Notes: generated by a model from the sequence alone, not told the origin. A DNA stretch of 64,000 bases from Carya illinoinensis (GCF_018687715.1 NC_056758.1:11899501-11963500), one strand, 5' to 3'; shown: positions 1 to 12,906, counted from the stretch's first letter. Numbers and translations are program-made.

Positions 1-1878
1 AGAATCTATATCAGATGTATTGGCTATGCGAATGCCAGAACCCCATGGTGTACTACTGCTTCCTTTTTGAAGGTCCCATAAATCCATGAAGTGCTGATCA
101 TTAATTTTCACATCCCAATACATGCTTCCTAGTCTGCCAAGCCGCAAGCATATGTGTTGTCACAAATCTCCTCTAGCAAATGGAAGCCGGAACCATATAC
201 TTGAGGATGCATTTCTTAACCCTACTTCAACATATGGGATATGTAATGCCTCCATCTGGCTAGTTAATCTGGTGTGCTTGATGCAGAGTGAACAGTGTCT
301 AAGCAGATAAAGAAGAGCTGAAATATAAATGCCGGAAGGTGCATTAACTTTATTTGCTTCAACTATAAGCTTCCCATAACTATATCTTTCAGTTTTAGTC
401 ACCATCTTTGTTGATATGGGTGCTTGTGCTGAAGGCTATAGAGCAGAAACAGATTCTGTGATTTTCCTTTTCTTACAAAATCCTGAAGCTGCCTCTAGAC
501 CTTAAAGCGATGGGATCAAACTCAAAATATTTGAATCTGTACAGTCTCAGGGATTTCTATCATGCTTGGGAACAAGATCTTGACTAGGACTTTGAATTGC
601 AGATTCTGGTGGATGGGCTGAAAAGAGTCCAATTTCAAGTAAAATATTGATATCTAAAAAACAGAATTGAACTCAAAATGAAAGAAGGCATATATCCCAT
701 TTCATATGGAGAAAGAATCTTACATACGGGAGTAGTGGTACATGAGCTCGATCCAGCAACTCTGTGAAATCCAGCAAAAGGCCTGGAAGGGGAACTTTGA
801 AGTCCATTAGTTTTTACACCTGGTACAGTGATTTGAGGGGAAGTGGTTTGCGGATGAGATAACAATAAAGCTGAACAGCTCCCATATGTATCCTTTGAAT
901 TATCACTTATCAATCTGGGTTGATCATCATCCATTGTGGTACATGAACCAACCTCAATCAAATGTCCAGATCTAAGAGATGCCAAATCCTGCTCAGATTT
1001 AGAGGCTGATAGTTTTTCCATAGTTGTGCTCCTTCTTGTACCAGAAGAGAGCGAACCGACTGATTTGGATAGTTAAGGACCCTTCAAATTGCTCGAGGAA
1101 TGCAAAGAACCAATATAATGGGTGTCCATACTAGAAACTTTTGCAACGTTATTTATCTGTGATATCTGCATACCTGTGTCCCACTTAGGAGAGGGGGTTG
1201 CAGCCTTCATGGCATAAAGATTCATTGGAGGAGATCCAAAATAAGAAGCAGGGGATGTACTATATGAAGAGATATTTTTAACAGAGAATATAATTGTGGA
1301 TGGCCCTTTCTCATGTCCAAAAACTTCATCAACAACAGATGAAAAACAACGAGGACATCCTGATAACTGCATTGAACTCTCAAGGCCAATTTCCGGAAGA
1401 ATCCCTTGTTCAGAACCACCGTTAGAACCTGCAGCACTAGGCATAAAGGAAAGCAACTTTCCCCAGTTAAGTAGGCTCATATTCATTTCATCCTCAAGAA
1501 TCTGCATTTGGCCAATGTCTATTTTTTTACATGCATCACATGGTTTAGGTTGTTAGAAGAATGGGCTTTTCCAGATGGATCTGACTGAGTCTCTAACAAT
1601 TTGAACAGGGGTTTAAACTCCTTATCAAGTAGCATCAGCAGAAAATATGAGCTCCCACAGTCTGGAAACCCCATCAGCAACATTGATGAACCATGGGTAC
1701 TTTAACTGCAGCAAAACCATGATCATACACCTGCAAAAACCAAAAGTTGCTGCCTTGAGGACACTAACTGAAGCCACGCGTTTGAATACCAATCGCTAGT
1801 CTAAAATCAAACGATATTAATTTTTCTTCTCCAAAAGGAAAGTAATGAGAACAACTATTTACCTCAAGGCCTAAAAAC

Positions 1879-2462
1879 CAAGGTTTTAAAAACCGTTCCG
1901 TTCCGGCCGGAATGGCCGGAATTTTTCGTGCCGGAACAGTGACCGGAACCGGATAGGTGTCTATTCCGTTCCGGGTCAAATTCCGGCCGTTCCGGTCAAT
2001 TCCGGCTGGAATTCCGGTATTCCGGCCGGAATAGTAATTCCGGTCCAAAAAAAAAAAAAAACTCTCTTGTAAATAAGTTGAAAAATAATGAATAAAATTG
2101 TACTTTTAGAATTCAAATACCTCTTTCCGTGCACTAGAAATATTGTTACTTTTAATAATCTGTCTATTCTTAAATTTTTTTCCTTTATTTTTGTGTCTTA
2201 ACTCAAGTTTATGATTTTTTTCAATATATATTCATTTTATAAATCTTTAATTCTTCTATATATATACACATATACATATCACACACTTATATATATATAT
2301 ATATGTATTTATTTGATTAATTGTTAGTTTATATATACATATAAATATTTATATATAATATATAATTAATCCCGAAACGGTACACCGAAACGTACCGGTA
2401 CCAAAATATTCCGTTCCAGTGTCTCGACCGGAATGGTCTCCGGAACGGATTTTAAAACTTTG
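1879..2462. mobile_element. hAT-like non-autonomous DNA element (MITE) inside a MED14 exon
   Basis: The left end reads caaggttttaaaaaccgttc and the right end, reverse-complemented, reads caaagttttaaaatccgttc, so terminal inverted repeats are clear. The 8-bp sequence ctaaaaac flanks both sides (1871-1878 and 2463-2470); 8 bp is the hAT size. A 9-bp reading of the duplication is possible because the element's first base could belong to it. The inside is rich in ccggaa/ttccgg near the ends and AT-rich in the middle, with no coding sequence. It separates the codons of GRFL from those of GLE in MED14. Confidence 0.85.
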
Positions 2463-5400
2463 CTAAAAACCTGCCAATAGAGGCAAATAAATGCAGGATG
2501 CTTTTGCTTCTTAAGCTCATAAAAACCTCGCCTGCAGTCATGCTTCCTTGATTCAAAGTTTCTTCACAATCTAACAATACTGAAGGTTCAAGAATATTCT
2601 GGAATGACTGAAGGAGAAAGCAACCATTCGTGCATGTCAGAAATCTTAGATATTCTGCAGAAAGTTTAAAGATTTTCCTAGAACACAACTTGGCAGAATA
2701 GATAAGGGCCCATTTCGTTCATCTTTGTTTCTTCTTTTCCCTTCTCCTTTTATGAAACATATAAGCTTTTTGGAAGGTATAGATCTATTCAATTTAATTT
2801 TTTAAAAAGCAACAACTCATTATTAAGAAAAAACACAAAAGGTGCAGCCCAAGTACACAGGAAAGGCATGTAGATTAGCCCATTAATGTCTATTTAAGCA
2901 GTCCAACATAAAAGGGAATTGATAAAAAAAAAGAAGTTTTGAGCTCCTCCAATGTCCTCTTGAGATCCTCAAAAGATTTTGTCATTCATGTCTATTCAAT
3001 ACCATCATGCAAGCATGTATAATGAGAGAGATGATTGAATACAGTAGATTGAACAAATTCTTTAAGGATCCATGCACAAACTGGAGATTCCCAGAAAACT
3101 TTACATTCAACGTGTCATTTAAAACTGACTCTTCTAAAAAGCGTTTACTATGTTTCCAAAAACCAAATAAATCTCTAAATAAAATTTCAGAAACTTCTAT
3201 TCCGTAATGCCTATTGAAATCAATTTTAGCTGCAAGAACAGTTTTACTTTACTTTCTCAATCAAGTAAACATAGTCATTTTTAAGTTACTGACCAATTAG
3301 CCCCAAATTATATTTATGGTATATCAACTTTGAATTTGAAACATGCCAAAAAACATAAGATCATGTATAGTCGTTGCACCGATAAAGGAAGATACCTTAT
3401 ATTAATTCCAAGGGTAAAAAATGATGAACCATAACCACGAACACGTAATACTTCCTGCCCCTCTTATTCCTTGCTGTCAGAGTTCTTATCATTCTGCAGA
3501 CAGAAATTCTTTCAAGCAGGTTGAAGTTCATGAGCTTCATCCCAAACAAAGAAAGGAAAGTCATAAGCACCAGAAAAAAAATGCATGAAAAAACAGTAAT
3601 AGGCTTCTGATGAATATAGATAAAGTAAAAAAAGAAAAAAAAAAAAAAAAAAAGAACAAGAAGAAGAGGATCCATAATGAAATTTTCATGGTAAGAAATA
3701 TCTTCTGCGAACATACAACAGAATAAGAATGCCAATTTATGTAAAGTTCTATCAGGCAACACCACATATACATTACCAACAAGTGAAAAATATCAACATA
3801 TATAAACAATTCAAGGAACTAACCCTTTTATAGTCAACATCAGGTTCATCCAAGTTTGACTGCACACTTTTCCCCAGCTCTTTCTGAATTTCAAGCGAAC
3901 GAGTATATCTGTTACAACATATAACTCTTAGCAGCAACTTCTCAACGTCAATATAACTTTGATTTAGATAAAACTCTGCCTCCTTCGCAGTTAATGGATC
4001 TATGACAAATGTATTATGAAGACATTTTATGTGCAGATTGTGTCCTGGTTCAATTTTAATAAATGGGCATGATTTTGATTCAGATGGTCCGGAGGTCTTA
4101 TTGAAATCTAACCAGTATAAAACTTTTAGCGCTGGTGTTCGTAGACCAGACAAATCAGATTCTCCATCTGGATTCAGTTGCGTAGAACTAGCACTACCTC
4201 CATGACTGATACTACCATCAGATACGAGCTCAAATCGGATTGTGTCTTTCCATCTTCCTTGTCGAAGGGCTTTCTCTTGCCTTATGACAGTGTCCATGAT
4301 AAGTGCAATGCAAAGCTCATGGATAACTGTGTAATGTCATGAATGGGTTTTCTGCTGCAGCCATTCTCCGCTCTAAATCATCTCCAAGAACGTGCCGTTG
4401 GGATTCTTCCAACTTCACAAGTCCACTTCTCTCTCCAACAAGTAGCTCCAAATTTAAAATCCTCCACATAGATAGGTGTCCTCGATAACCAAGAGTAACT
4501 AAAACTTTAAATTCCCCATCCACACATAGCAGTGCAGTGCCATTGGAACCTTTTACCTCAGAAATTTCTTTCGGCAGTGAAGCTTCAAGTAACTTAGACT
4601 GTACAAGCATGTCCAACTTTTTCAAAGCTGGCTTTTGCTCATCCTCAGATAATGTGCTCTGAATACCCACATTTTCTACACACTTTGGAAAATGTTGGTA
4701 ACTTCCAGTAAGAAGCACTTCTATAGCAGATGGCACATCATGGGCAGGAGCACGAGCTTGTTGTAACCCCTCATGCATGAAAAACAATGAATCTGCAGCT
4801 TGTGTGAAACATGTATCATGGCTAGATAGAGTGGATCCTAGCTGCTGAGAGTACTGTATCAAAGGGACCTGCAGAATTAAGCCAGAAAATAAGATGTACT
4901 TTAAAATTGTTTGGCACAGGGTTTTTAATTTTTTCTACTTCCATGGAAAAAAAAACACGGGAGAAGATGAAAGTTTCAGAACTAAAATTAGAGGAAAACA
5001 TGTGTTTGAAACTCCGTGAAAATTTTTCCCTTTGTTCCAAACGTTCGACAACTAAACCTATGACTAATTTGAGAATATGTTGATGAGTTAAAAAGAAAAA
5101 TAATTTTCATATTTTATTTCCTTTTTCTATTTTTTGAACAACCAACAGTTTGTAACTTCTGATAAGTATATTGAGTTCAGATTGGAAAGTGTACAATTAG
5201 GTTGTTGAATTTGACTAAAAAGTTCAGATATAAGTTTCCTTTCCAAACTAATTGGCCACCCAGACAAAACCACACAAATTGTCTTGGTACAAAACAACAA
5301 AATGAAACCAAAATTCACACTTCCAGTTAAATTCAATTAGAAACACCCAAAAGCACATACTTACTGCTATGCATTTAATAAAAAAAACCTAAATTCACAA

Positions 5401-5601
5401 AGCTTATTCTGAGCAAATATTATATCTGAAACCAAATTCTTTGGAGTCTAATTTCACGTTCATACTGAGTCAAAGCCAAATTTTTTTCATTGGCATCGGG
5501 TATCTGGTAACAACTGAGTCGAAGCCCACTAAATCCTCCGCATTGTTTCTTTTAAGTAGTTTGGCAAGCAAGAAAAACACGAAATCCAATTAACCCACCC
5601 G

Positions 5602-5715
5602 ATTTCACATATTTTGTAGAAATATTTTCTATTAGTAAAAGAGTTCTCAATTTCACATATTTTGTAGAAATTTTTATTAACAGCTAAAGAATTCTTAATT
5701 CCAAATATTTTGTAG
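5602..5715. repeat. 48-bp tandem repeat, third copy cut by the Copia LTR
   Basis: Copies start at 5602, 5650 and 5698, exactly 48 bp apart, each with the core cacatattttgtag (last copy ccaaatattttgtag). The third stops at 5715, where the Copia LTR begins. It lies in MED14 intron 1. Confidence 0.7.
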
Positions 5716-6973
5716 TGTTGTCCAGATGACTAACACAAGAGGAGGGTAAATTGAGTTATATTTAAAAGTTAAAAATTATAAATCAAATACACAATATAAA
5801 ATATAAACAAAATATGAAATATCAATAAATATAAAAAGTAAGGGTAAGAGAGAAACAAACTCAGTATGTTAACTAGATTTGGTCTTAGTGCTTATGTCCT
5901 TACCTCAAGCTATTCATTGAGAATCTCCAAATTTACTATTCAACTTCTTTAAGGTGGAGATAAAAATCTATTACGCTTTTGAACAATACCGCTATAAAAG
6001 ATCCGTGTAGAACACCATTTACACTTGCAATCACCTTACACGTGGTGATTCAACTATTCCCTATGTAGAACACTTTCTACATGCACAAGGGTTATACAAA
6101 CCCTTTTACTGATACAAGAGCTGATAGTGGGTAGATTATCAGAGAACACTCCTTAATGAGTGAAAAAAGAATAATACAGCGCAAACTATATCTCTCAAAA
6201 TGAATAAGGGTTAAGACTCAATACTTATAAAAGAGAGAATGAAAACTTTGAATGAATATTGTATGCTATTGGTGTTGTAAATGTGAAGCTCTCAATGATC
6301 TATTTCTAGGCATATGAGACATCATATTCAAATTTAAAAAGATTCATATGTCAAAGACAACATCATTCACTTTTCAAAAATTTCAAACCTAATTTTTTTA
6401 CTTTTTACATGTGACAAAAGGAGTACCATTTACTTTTCAAAATTTTCAAACAAAATCATTTACCTTTTGTATAAGTCAAAAATAGCATCAATTACTTTCG
6501 AAAATATTCAAATAAAGCATGCACATATGAAAAATGACAATTAATTATCTTTAATATTTTTAAAATTTTTCAAACAAAATCATATACTTTTTGCATAAGT
6601 CAAAAAGCGCATCAATCACTTTTGAAAATATTCAAATAAAGCATACACATGTGAAAGATGACAATTAATCATCTTTCAAAATTTTCAAAATATTCATACA
6701 TATGTGGAAAATATATTTTAATATTTTATTATAAAATTTTTAATTTTGAACCTTAATCCTGATTTCAAAAATTTAAGAGATTTATAATGTTACTCTACAA
6801 GCTTTAATATGAACTTGTTCCTTTTTTTATCATGGTTGGTTCCTTGATATGCTTGACTTCATTGTATAAATAATTTGAGTTTGAGACTCATTTATTCTTT
6901 GAATTCATTTGTTATCATCAAAATCAATGTGTAGATATATAATTACACGAAAGTTAAAACATTGGCTTCAACA
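5716..6973 (-). repeat. 3' LTR of Copia element 1
   Basis: It begins TGTTG and ends CAACA on the plus strand and pairs with 12907-14146 over its length, with many substitutions and small indels. On the minus strand it follows the polypurine run aaaaaaagtggagat. Confidence 0.88.
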
Positions 6974-7474
6974 ATCTCCACTTTTTTTATGATGACAAAT
7001 AATTGATAGAACCTGAAATTTGTATTAATACTTAAGCTCCCCCTGAGAATGTGCGTTAGTTTTTCAAGTAAAAGTATAAATATAATTTCAAGTATATATA
7101 ACAAGTTTAGCAATTCAAAAAATGTTAATATTCTAGTTTAAAACTTATCTCCATTTTGGCATCACTAAAAATGATCCGTAGTAAGTAAATGGACTGCAGA
7201 AAAAATGGTGTGTTAGAAAAAAAACTGTAAATAGTTGAAAAATTAGAACCGCTCGTGACTTGACAAGTGTTGCAAAGCCTTGAGGCCAAAATCTATGAAT
7301 TTAGTGTGGTTAGAGATTTAAAAAAATCGTCTGATTTTGTTGACAAACAGAATTGAGAGCTCTGAGTTTCTATAAAAAAAATTCATTTTCATCCATCGGA
7401 TATTAAAAAAAATCATATTGCTCCTTGACCTGAGTTCTGTTTTTCCATAACGACAGTATGCCCGAGCAATTCTT

Positions 7475-7481
7475 TATAAAA
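7475..7481 (+). promoter_or_regulatory. TATA-like box in front of the antisense frame of Copia 1
   Basis: TATAAAA lies 111 bp before the ATG at 7586, and the stretch between them is pyrimidine-rich with a second tatataa near 7530. The layout fits a plant core promoter with a short leader and resembles the one in front of the homologous frame at 24632-25057. This is inferred from sequence only. Confidence 0.45.
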
Positions 7482-7585
7482 CCAGTATTAAAATTCATCT
7501 AATTCGTATCGAATCTTATTCTCATCTATATAACTCATCTGCATTCTTTCAACATCCTCACTTTAAGTTTTCAATTCTTTTCTTA

Positions 7586-8023
7586 ATGACTCATTCTTCT
7601 AACATTCCTTTAGATCCATCCATGAGGTATTCTACACCTCAATCTCATGTCTTTTATGCAGCTGTCATTGGTGCCATGTTGCAACAAAAAAATAAAAATT
7701 TGGCTAACAATTCAGACTCCGATGCTATCTACGACTTTGTGAGCCTCGAGACTCGCTACCACTCCTCTATAGTTGCTTTTTTCCAATGACTACAAATTAG
7801 AAACCATGAGATTGAAAAGCTTAAAGAACAAATTGTTGTACTTTAACGAATTGTTCAAGAGTCTCACACAAGGGAAAGAATCTTTCGGCAAAAGAATAAA
7901 CAGTTGAAAACCCTATTAGATTCTTCATTCCGTTTGTCAGTTCTCATGGATAGAGATGACATGATATTGTACGAAGAGAATGAGCGTCTCAAACATGAGA
8001 CTAAGAACCTTAAGTTTATGTAA
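7586..8023 (+). pseudogene. Antisense reading frame (aORF-1) of Copia 1, coiled-coil-like protein, two stops
   Basis: The frame runs from ATG 7586 to TAA 8021-8023, 145 codons, opposite to gag-pol and just past the end of pol (about 8074), so the two converge. Only two in-frame stops break it, at codons 68 and 87. In the homologue at 24632-25057 those places are CGA (Arg) and CAG (Gln), so both stops look like C-to-T changes. Shared motifs are MRYS near residue 13, SDxxAIY near 44-49, VSL, SSIV, SSFRL near 113-117, DRD near 122 and ERLKxExKxLKF at the C-terminus. The second half is rich in E, K, L, Q and N and looks like a coiled coil. I see no signal peptide, membrane segment or metal-binding motif. 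I do not recognise the family. Homology to the second frame is plain; function is unknown. Confidence 0.75.
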
Positions 8024-8073
8024 AAGTATTTATAAGCATTTTCTCTCTATTTTTATTGACTCTGGTTTATTTT

Positions 8074-11000
8074 TTAAGAGACATTCATCGCATGAATCAT
8101 ACCTATTTTTCTTCTAATCATGCATAGTCTAACTTCTGGCAAAGTTTTTGTAAAAATATCTGTTAAATGATCTTGTGTGTTTGTAAACTCTAGTATTATA
8201 TCACATTTTTGCACATAATTTCAAAAAAAATGATATCTAATTTCAATATTTTTAGTTCTAGAATGTTGTATTGGGTTCTTTGAAAGACTTATAGCACTTG
8301 TATTATCACATTTGATTAAAATGTGATTATACATGAATTTAAAATATTCAAGTTATTGATTTATGTAAAAAACTTGAGCACAACAGCTACCCACAACAAC
8401 ATATTCTACCTCAGCAGTAGATAGTGCAACAAAATTTTACTTTTTACTAAATCAGAAAACTAGTGCATGACCTAAGAAATGACATGCTCCACTAGTGCTT
8501 TTTCGATCAATTTTACAACCAGTATAATCTGCATCTGTGAAGTTGATTAGATCGAAAGATATGTACTTAAGGTACCATAATCCTAAGTCAATTGTACCAC
8601 TATGATATCTAAAAATGTGCTTAATTACAATCAAATGAGATTCTTTTGGAGACGATTGAAAGCGTTAACATAAGCGCATACTGAACATAATATTTGGTCT
8701 ACTGGCTGTCAAATATAATAAGCTACCAATCATACCTCGATATATCTTCGAGTCAACTGACTTAGTGGTTTCATCTTCATCAAGTTTAGTGAATGGGCTC
8801 ATTGGTGTTCCAATTCTTTAGCACCTTCCATCCCAAACTTCTTGAGTAATTCCTTGATATATTTTGACTGATTGATGAATGTTCTATTTTTTGCTTACTT
8901 GACTTGCAATCCGAGAAAGAAAGTAAGTTCCCCCATCATGCTCATTTCAAATTCTTCCTGCATAGTCTTAGCAAAAACTTAGTACATATTTTCATTAGTA
9001 GCACTAAATATTATATCATCAACATAAATCTGAATCAAAAGAATATCATCATTTTCATGTTTAATGAAAAGAATTGTGTCGATTTTTCCTCTTAAAAAAC
9101 CTTTTTCAATCAAGAAACCATTGAGTCTCTTGTACAAAGCTCTAGAAGCTTATTTGAGCTGTTTATATAGTACTTTTGTGAGTTTGAAAAAATGATTTTG
9201 ATCAATATGATTTTCAAAACCTAGAGGTTGCTTAACATATACTCTTCATTTATAAAACCATTTAAGAAAGCACTTTTAACATCCATTTGAAAAAGTTTGA
9301 AATCTTTATAACAAGCATATGCAAGTAGCATTAGAATAGCTTCTAATTTTGCGGTTGGTGCATATGTCTCATTATAATCAATTTATTCTTCTTGATTGAA
9401 ATCTTGGACTACAAGTTGAGCCTTATTTGTAGTAATAACTCTGGACTCATCTTTCTTATTTCTAAAAATCCATTTTGTTCCAATAATAGTATAATTTTTG
9501 GGATTAAGAATAAGTGTTTAAATATCATTTCTTTCAAATTGATTCAGCTCTTCTTACATAACTAAAATCCAAGATTCATCAAGAAGTAATTAATCAATAT
9601 TTTTGGATTCAATCTGAGATAGAAAAGTAGTATGATTGCAAATATTTCCAAGAGATGACCAAGTACTTACGTCTCGTGAAGGTCCTCCCAAAATTTATTT
9701 CACTGGATAATCTTTCACAAATTTTTACTGTTTGGTTGCATCTTGTATTAAATTTTGATGATCTTTCCTGATGTCTCAATGTTGGACTTCCTCTATTGTG
9801 TTCTCTTTGTTGAGATTGAGACTTTCCGTATTATTTATACCTCATGTTTTCTCATCAATAGATTTCTTAGAAAGTATAGAATTAGATTCATTAAATACTA
9901 TATGCATAGATTCTTATACAGTCAAAGCCTTTTTATTGAATATTGTATAAGTTTTACTATTAGTAGAATACTCTATAAATATACATTCATTATATTTTGT
10001 GTAAAACTTGCCTAAATTATCTCTGTCATTCAAATAAAACATTTGCATTCAAATATATGAAAGTAACTAATGTTGAGTTTTTTCTCATTCCAAAACTCAT
10101 AGGGGGTTTTATCTAATTTAGACATTAGCATAATTCTATTTATAACATAGCATGCAGTACTTACCGCTTCGGCTAAAAAATAACTGGGCAAGTTGTTCTC
10201 ATTGAGTATTATTTTTACAATCTCTTGAAGAGATCTATTTTCCACTTTACTACCCCATTTTGTTAAGGAGTTCGAGGAGTAGAAAAATTATGCACAAAAC
10301 TATTTTCATCACAAAAAGTTTCAATATTTTTATTAACAAACTATTTTCCCCTATCACTTTAGATACTTAAAATAGTATAACCATTTTCATTTTGAATTCT
10401 CTTGCATAACTTGATAAAAGTATTATGTGAATTATCTTTATGAGCAAGAAAGATGACCCAAGTATATCTAGAGAAATCATCAATAATAACAAATACATAA
10501 TATTTTCTTCCAAAACTTGCAACTCTATTTGGTCCAAAAAGATCCATGTGTATCAGTTGCAGTGGTTTAGTAGTGGAAATATATTTTTTGGTTTTAAAAA
10601 AAGTTTTTGTTTGCTTACCAAATTAGCATGCATCACAAATTTTGTGTTTAAGAAAATTTGTCTGTGGTAAACCTCTCACAAGATCATTTTTTAAAATTTT
10701 GAAAATAAGTTCTATCTTGGCATGACTTAGTCTTCTATGCCATAACCAACTAGTTTCATTTTGAGCTGAAAAACAAATAGCATCTTGTGAGGCAATTTTT
10801 TCAAAATCGATTGTATGAACATGTTGCTTCTAAAAGTAATAAAACAAACATTGCAATCATCATCATTTAAAATAATGCACTTATCGATTTTAAAAGTAAC
10901 TGTAGATCGTTTATCACATAATTAATTTATATTCAAAGATTATACTTTAGACCTTCAACAAGTAGAACATCTTCAATTATGAGAGAAGATTCATTATCAA

Positions 11001-11217
11001 TTTTACATATTCCTACGATCTTCCATTTTGAGTTATTTCCAAATGGCACGTGTCCTTCTTCTTTAGATTTAAGATAAAAGAATTTAGTCTTGTCTCCCAT
11101 CATGTGTCTTGAATATCCATTATCTAAAAACCATTTGTTTTGCTTGTTGAGGACTTCATGCATACTTATAAAAACAATTAAAATGATTTTTTTTAATACC
11201 CAAGTTCTTTGGGTCAT
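8074..11217 (-). pseudogene. Copia 1 pol relic (protease, integrase, RT, RNase H)
   Basis: Segments in several frames match plant Copia pol. Protease is at about 11130, where the active-site motif reads LDNG instead of the usual LDSG. Integrase pieces are at 10359-10547 (MDLFGP, YYVFVIIDDFSRYTWV) and 10030-10245 (NRIMLM, KTPYEFW). Decayed reverse transcriptase is at about 8900-9700. RNase H is at 8452-8634 (DADYTGCKIDRKSTSG), with the C-terminal tail (DIFTKTLPE) ending near 8074. Many stops and frameshifts show it is dead. Confidence 0.85.
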
Positions 11218-11481
11218 TCATTTATTAGTATTAGAAGAAACAAGATTTTTAGGTATTCATATGACCCTAATAGTAATTATATGTTTTTTTCTAATAGAAT
11301 AAGCATGATAATTATGACAATTTCTATTACAAAAATTGCAAATAGTATGTGGCATATATAAATAATTTGAGTGATTGTAATAGTATCTTTATTTGACAAA
11401 ATTATTTTTATAAAAAGAATTTTGAATACTGGACTTTGATGTAAAAAAATTATCAAAAAAGTTTTTATAAAATTTGTATTT

Positions 11482-12850
11482 TTATTTTGACATATATCTC
11501 AGGCCTGCCTTTTCAAAAACACATATTTGACTACCAAGAAATTTTTCAAAATTTCTTTTTCCATTCGTAAAATTTTCAATAATATTTTTTAAATCAGTTA
11601 TTTTCTTCTTCAAGTCAAGATTTTTATCTTTCAAAATGATGTTTTCTTTTCTTAAAACATCAATTTCGTTTGTTAAAGAAGAATTTTTCTTTTTCAAAGT
11701 AGTATACTTGATACTCAATTTTTCAAGTTCCTTATATACCTCTTCTAGGACATTTTGCAATTCTTCATATAAAGGATTTTCAATATTATCATGATTTGTT
11801 ACCTCAAAGTCATTTTTAGCCATAAGACAAAGATTTACTGTTCTTCATTACTTGCTTCACTATCTGAGTTACGTGAATCATCATCTCATATAGTTTTCAT
11901 TTCTTTCTTGCCCTTGTTTTAATCTTTTTTTAGTAGAGGACAATCTGATTTGATATGTCTAGGCTTATTGTATTTATAACAAATTAAAAAGTCATTTTTA
12001 CCTGTATCTTTCTTGAAAATTTTTTTGAAAGATTTATTCGGAAAAGTTTTATTTTTTTTAAGAATCTTTTAATTCTTCTTATCATCATCGCAACTTCTTT
12101 ATTTTTGCCGTCATTTTTCTCATCTTCATCATTTTCACTTTCATAAGAAACAGCTTTAAGTGCCAAGCTCTTCTTTGGCTTTCTTTCTTCTTCTCCTATT
12201 TTCAATATGTACTCATGGGTGGTAAGTGACCCAATGAGTTCATTAACTTCGAGCTTCTTGAGATCTCTAATTTAAAAAATCACTGTCACTTTTGATTCCC
12301 AGCGTTTTGGTAAAGAGTGGAGAATATTTATTACTATCTCCACATTGGAATAAACTTTGTCAAGAGCTGTCAAACTGTTTATGATGTTAGAAAAATGAGT
12401 GTACATACTAGAAATAGATTCATCATCATTCATCTTAAACATTTCATATTCATGAGTAAGAATATAAATTTTTGATTTCTTGACTTGCGAAATTCCTTCA
12501 GAAGTAACTTCCAAGTTATTCCAAATTTCCTTAACCTTAGGACAAGTCATTATTCTATTAAACTCATTTCCATTGAGAGCATTATATAATAAATTCATAC
12601 CTATTAAATTCAATGTATAAAGTCTATTGTCTTCATGATCAAACTCTTCATCTTCCTTTCGGACATTTACTCCATTAACTACTTTTGTTGGAATATAAGG
12701 TCCATTTACAATGCATTTCCAAATTTCTCGACTTTGAATTTGAAAGAATATTCTCGTTCTAACTTTTCAGAATGAATAATTGTCTCCACAAGAGAGTGGA
12801 GGCTGACTACTAGATTAACTTTCATAAAAGGAAGCTGCAATATTAGCCAT
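11482..12850 (-). pseudogene. Copia 1 gag relic
   Basis: It begins at the ATG complementary to 12848-12850 and is broken soon after by a stop. Residues from 12613 down form the UBN2-type gag domain (LYNALNGNEFNRI, KEIWNNLEVTSEG, LHSLPKRWE). A lysine-rich stretch follows, then a zinc knuckle near 11945 in which the second cysteine has become tyrosine (CYKYNKPRHIKSDC). A coiled-coil segment at 11482-11823 precedes the protease, as is usual in this Copia type. Confidence 0.8.
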
Positions 12851-12892
12851 AAGATCTTAACTCTAAATAGTTAATTTTATAACAGAGCTTTT

Positions 12893-12904
12893 GTTCTGAT
12901 ACCA
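12893..12904 (-). promoter_or_regulatory. Primer-binding site of Copia 1
   Basis: The minus strand reads TGGTATCAGAAC two bases inside the 5' LTR. It matches the initiator-Met tRNA 3' end used by many plant retroelements except for one late base, and it fixes the element's direction. Confidence 0.8.
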
Positions 12905-12906
12905 AT

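Noticed and set aside
2795..2960. Minus-strand phrase tgtacttgggctgcacctt, typical of some plant repeat 3' ends
   Set aside because: It may be the tail of an old LINE in a MED14 intron, but no body, clear poly-A or target duplication was found.
3397..3809. Minus-strand frames of 82-122 codons with a run of Phe
   Set aside because: They run through a poly-A/T stretch in a MED14 intron and overlap the edge of a real relic exon; no independent support.
9755..10015. Plus-strand 86-codon frame inside Copia 1
   Set aside because: It is opposite to the integrase/RT relic, AT-rich in content and without homologue in Copia 2.
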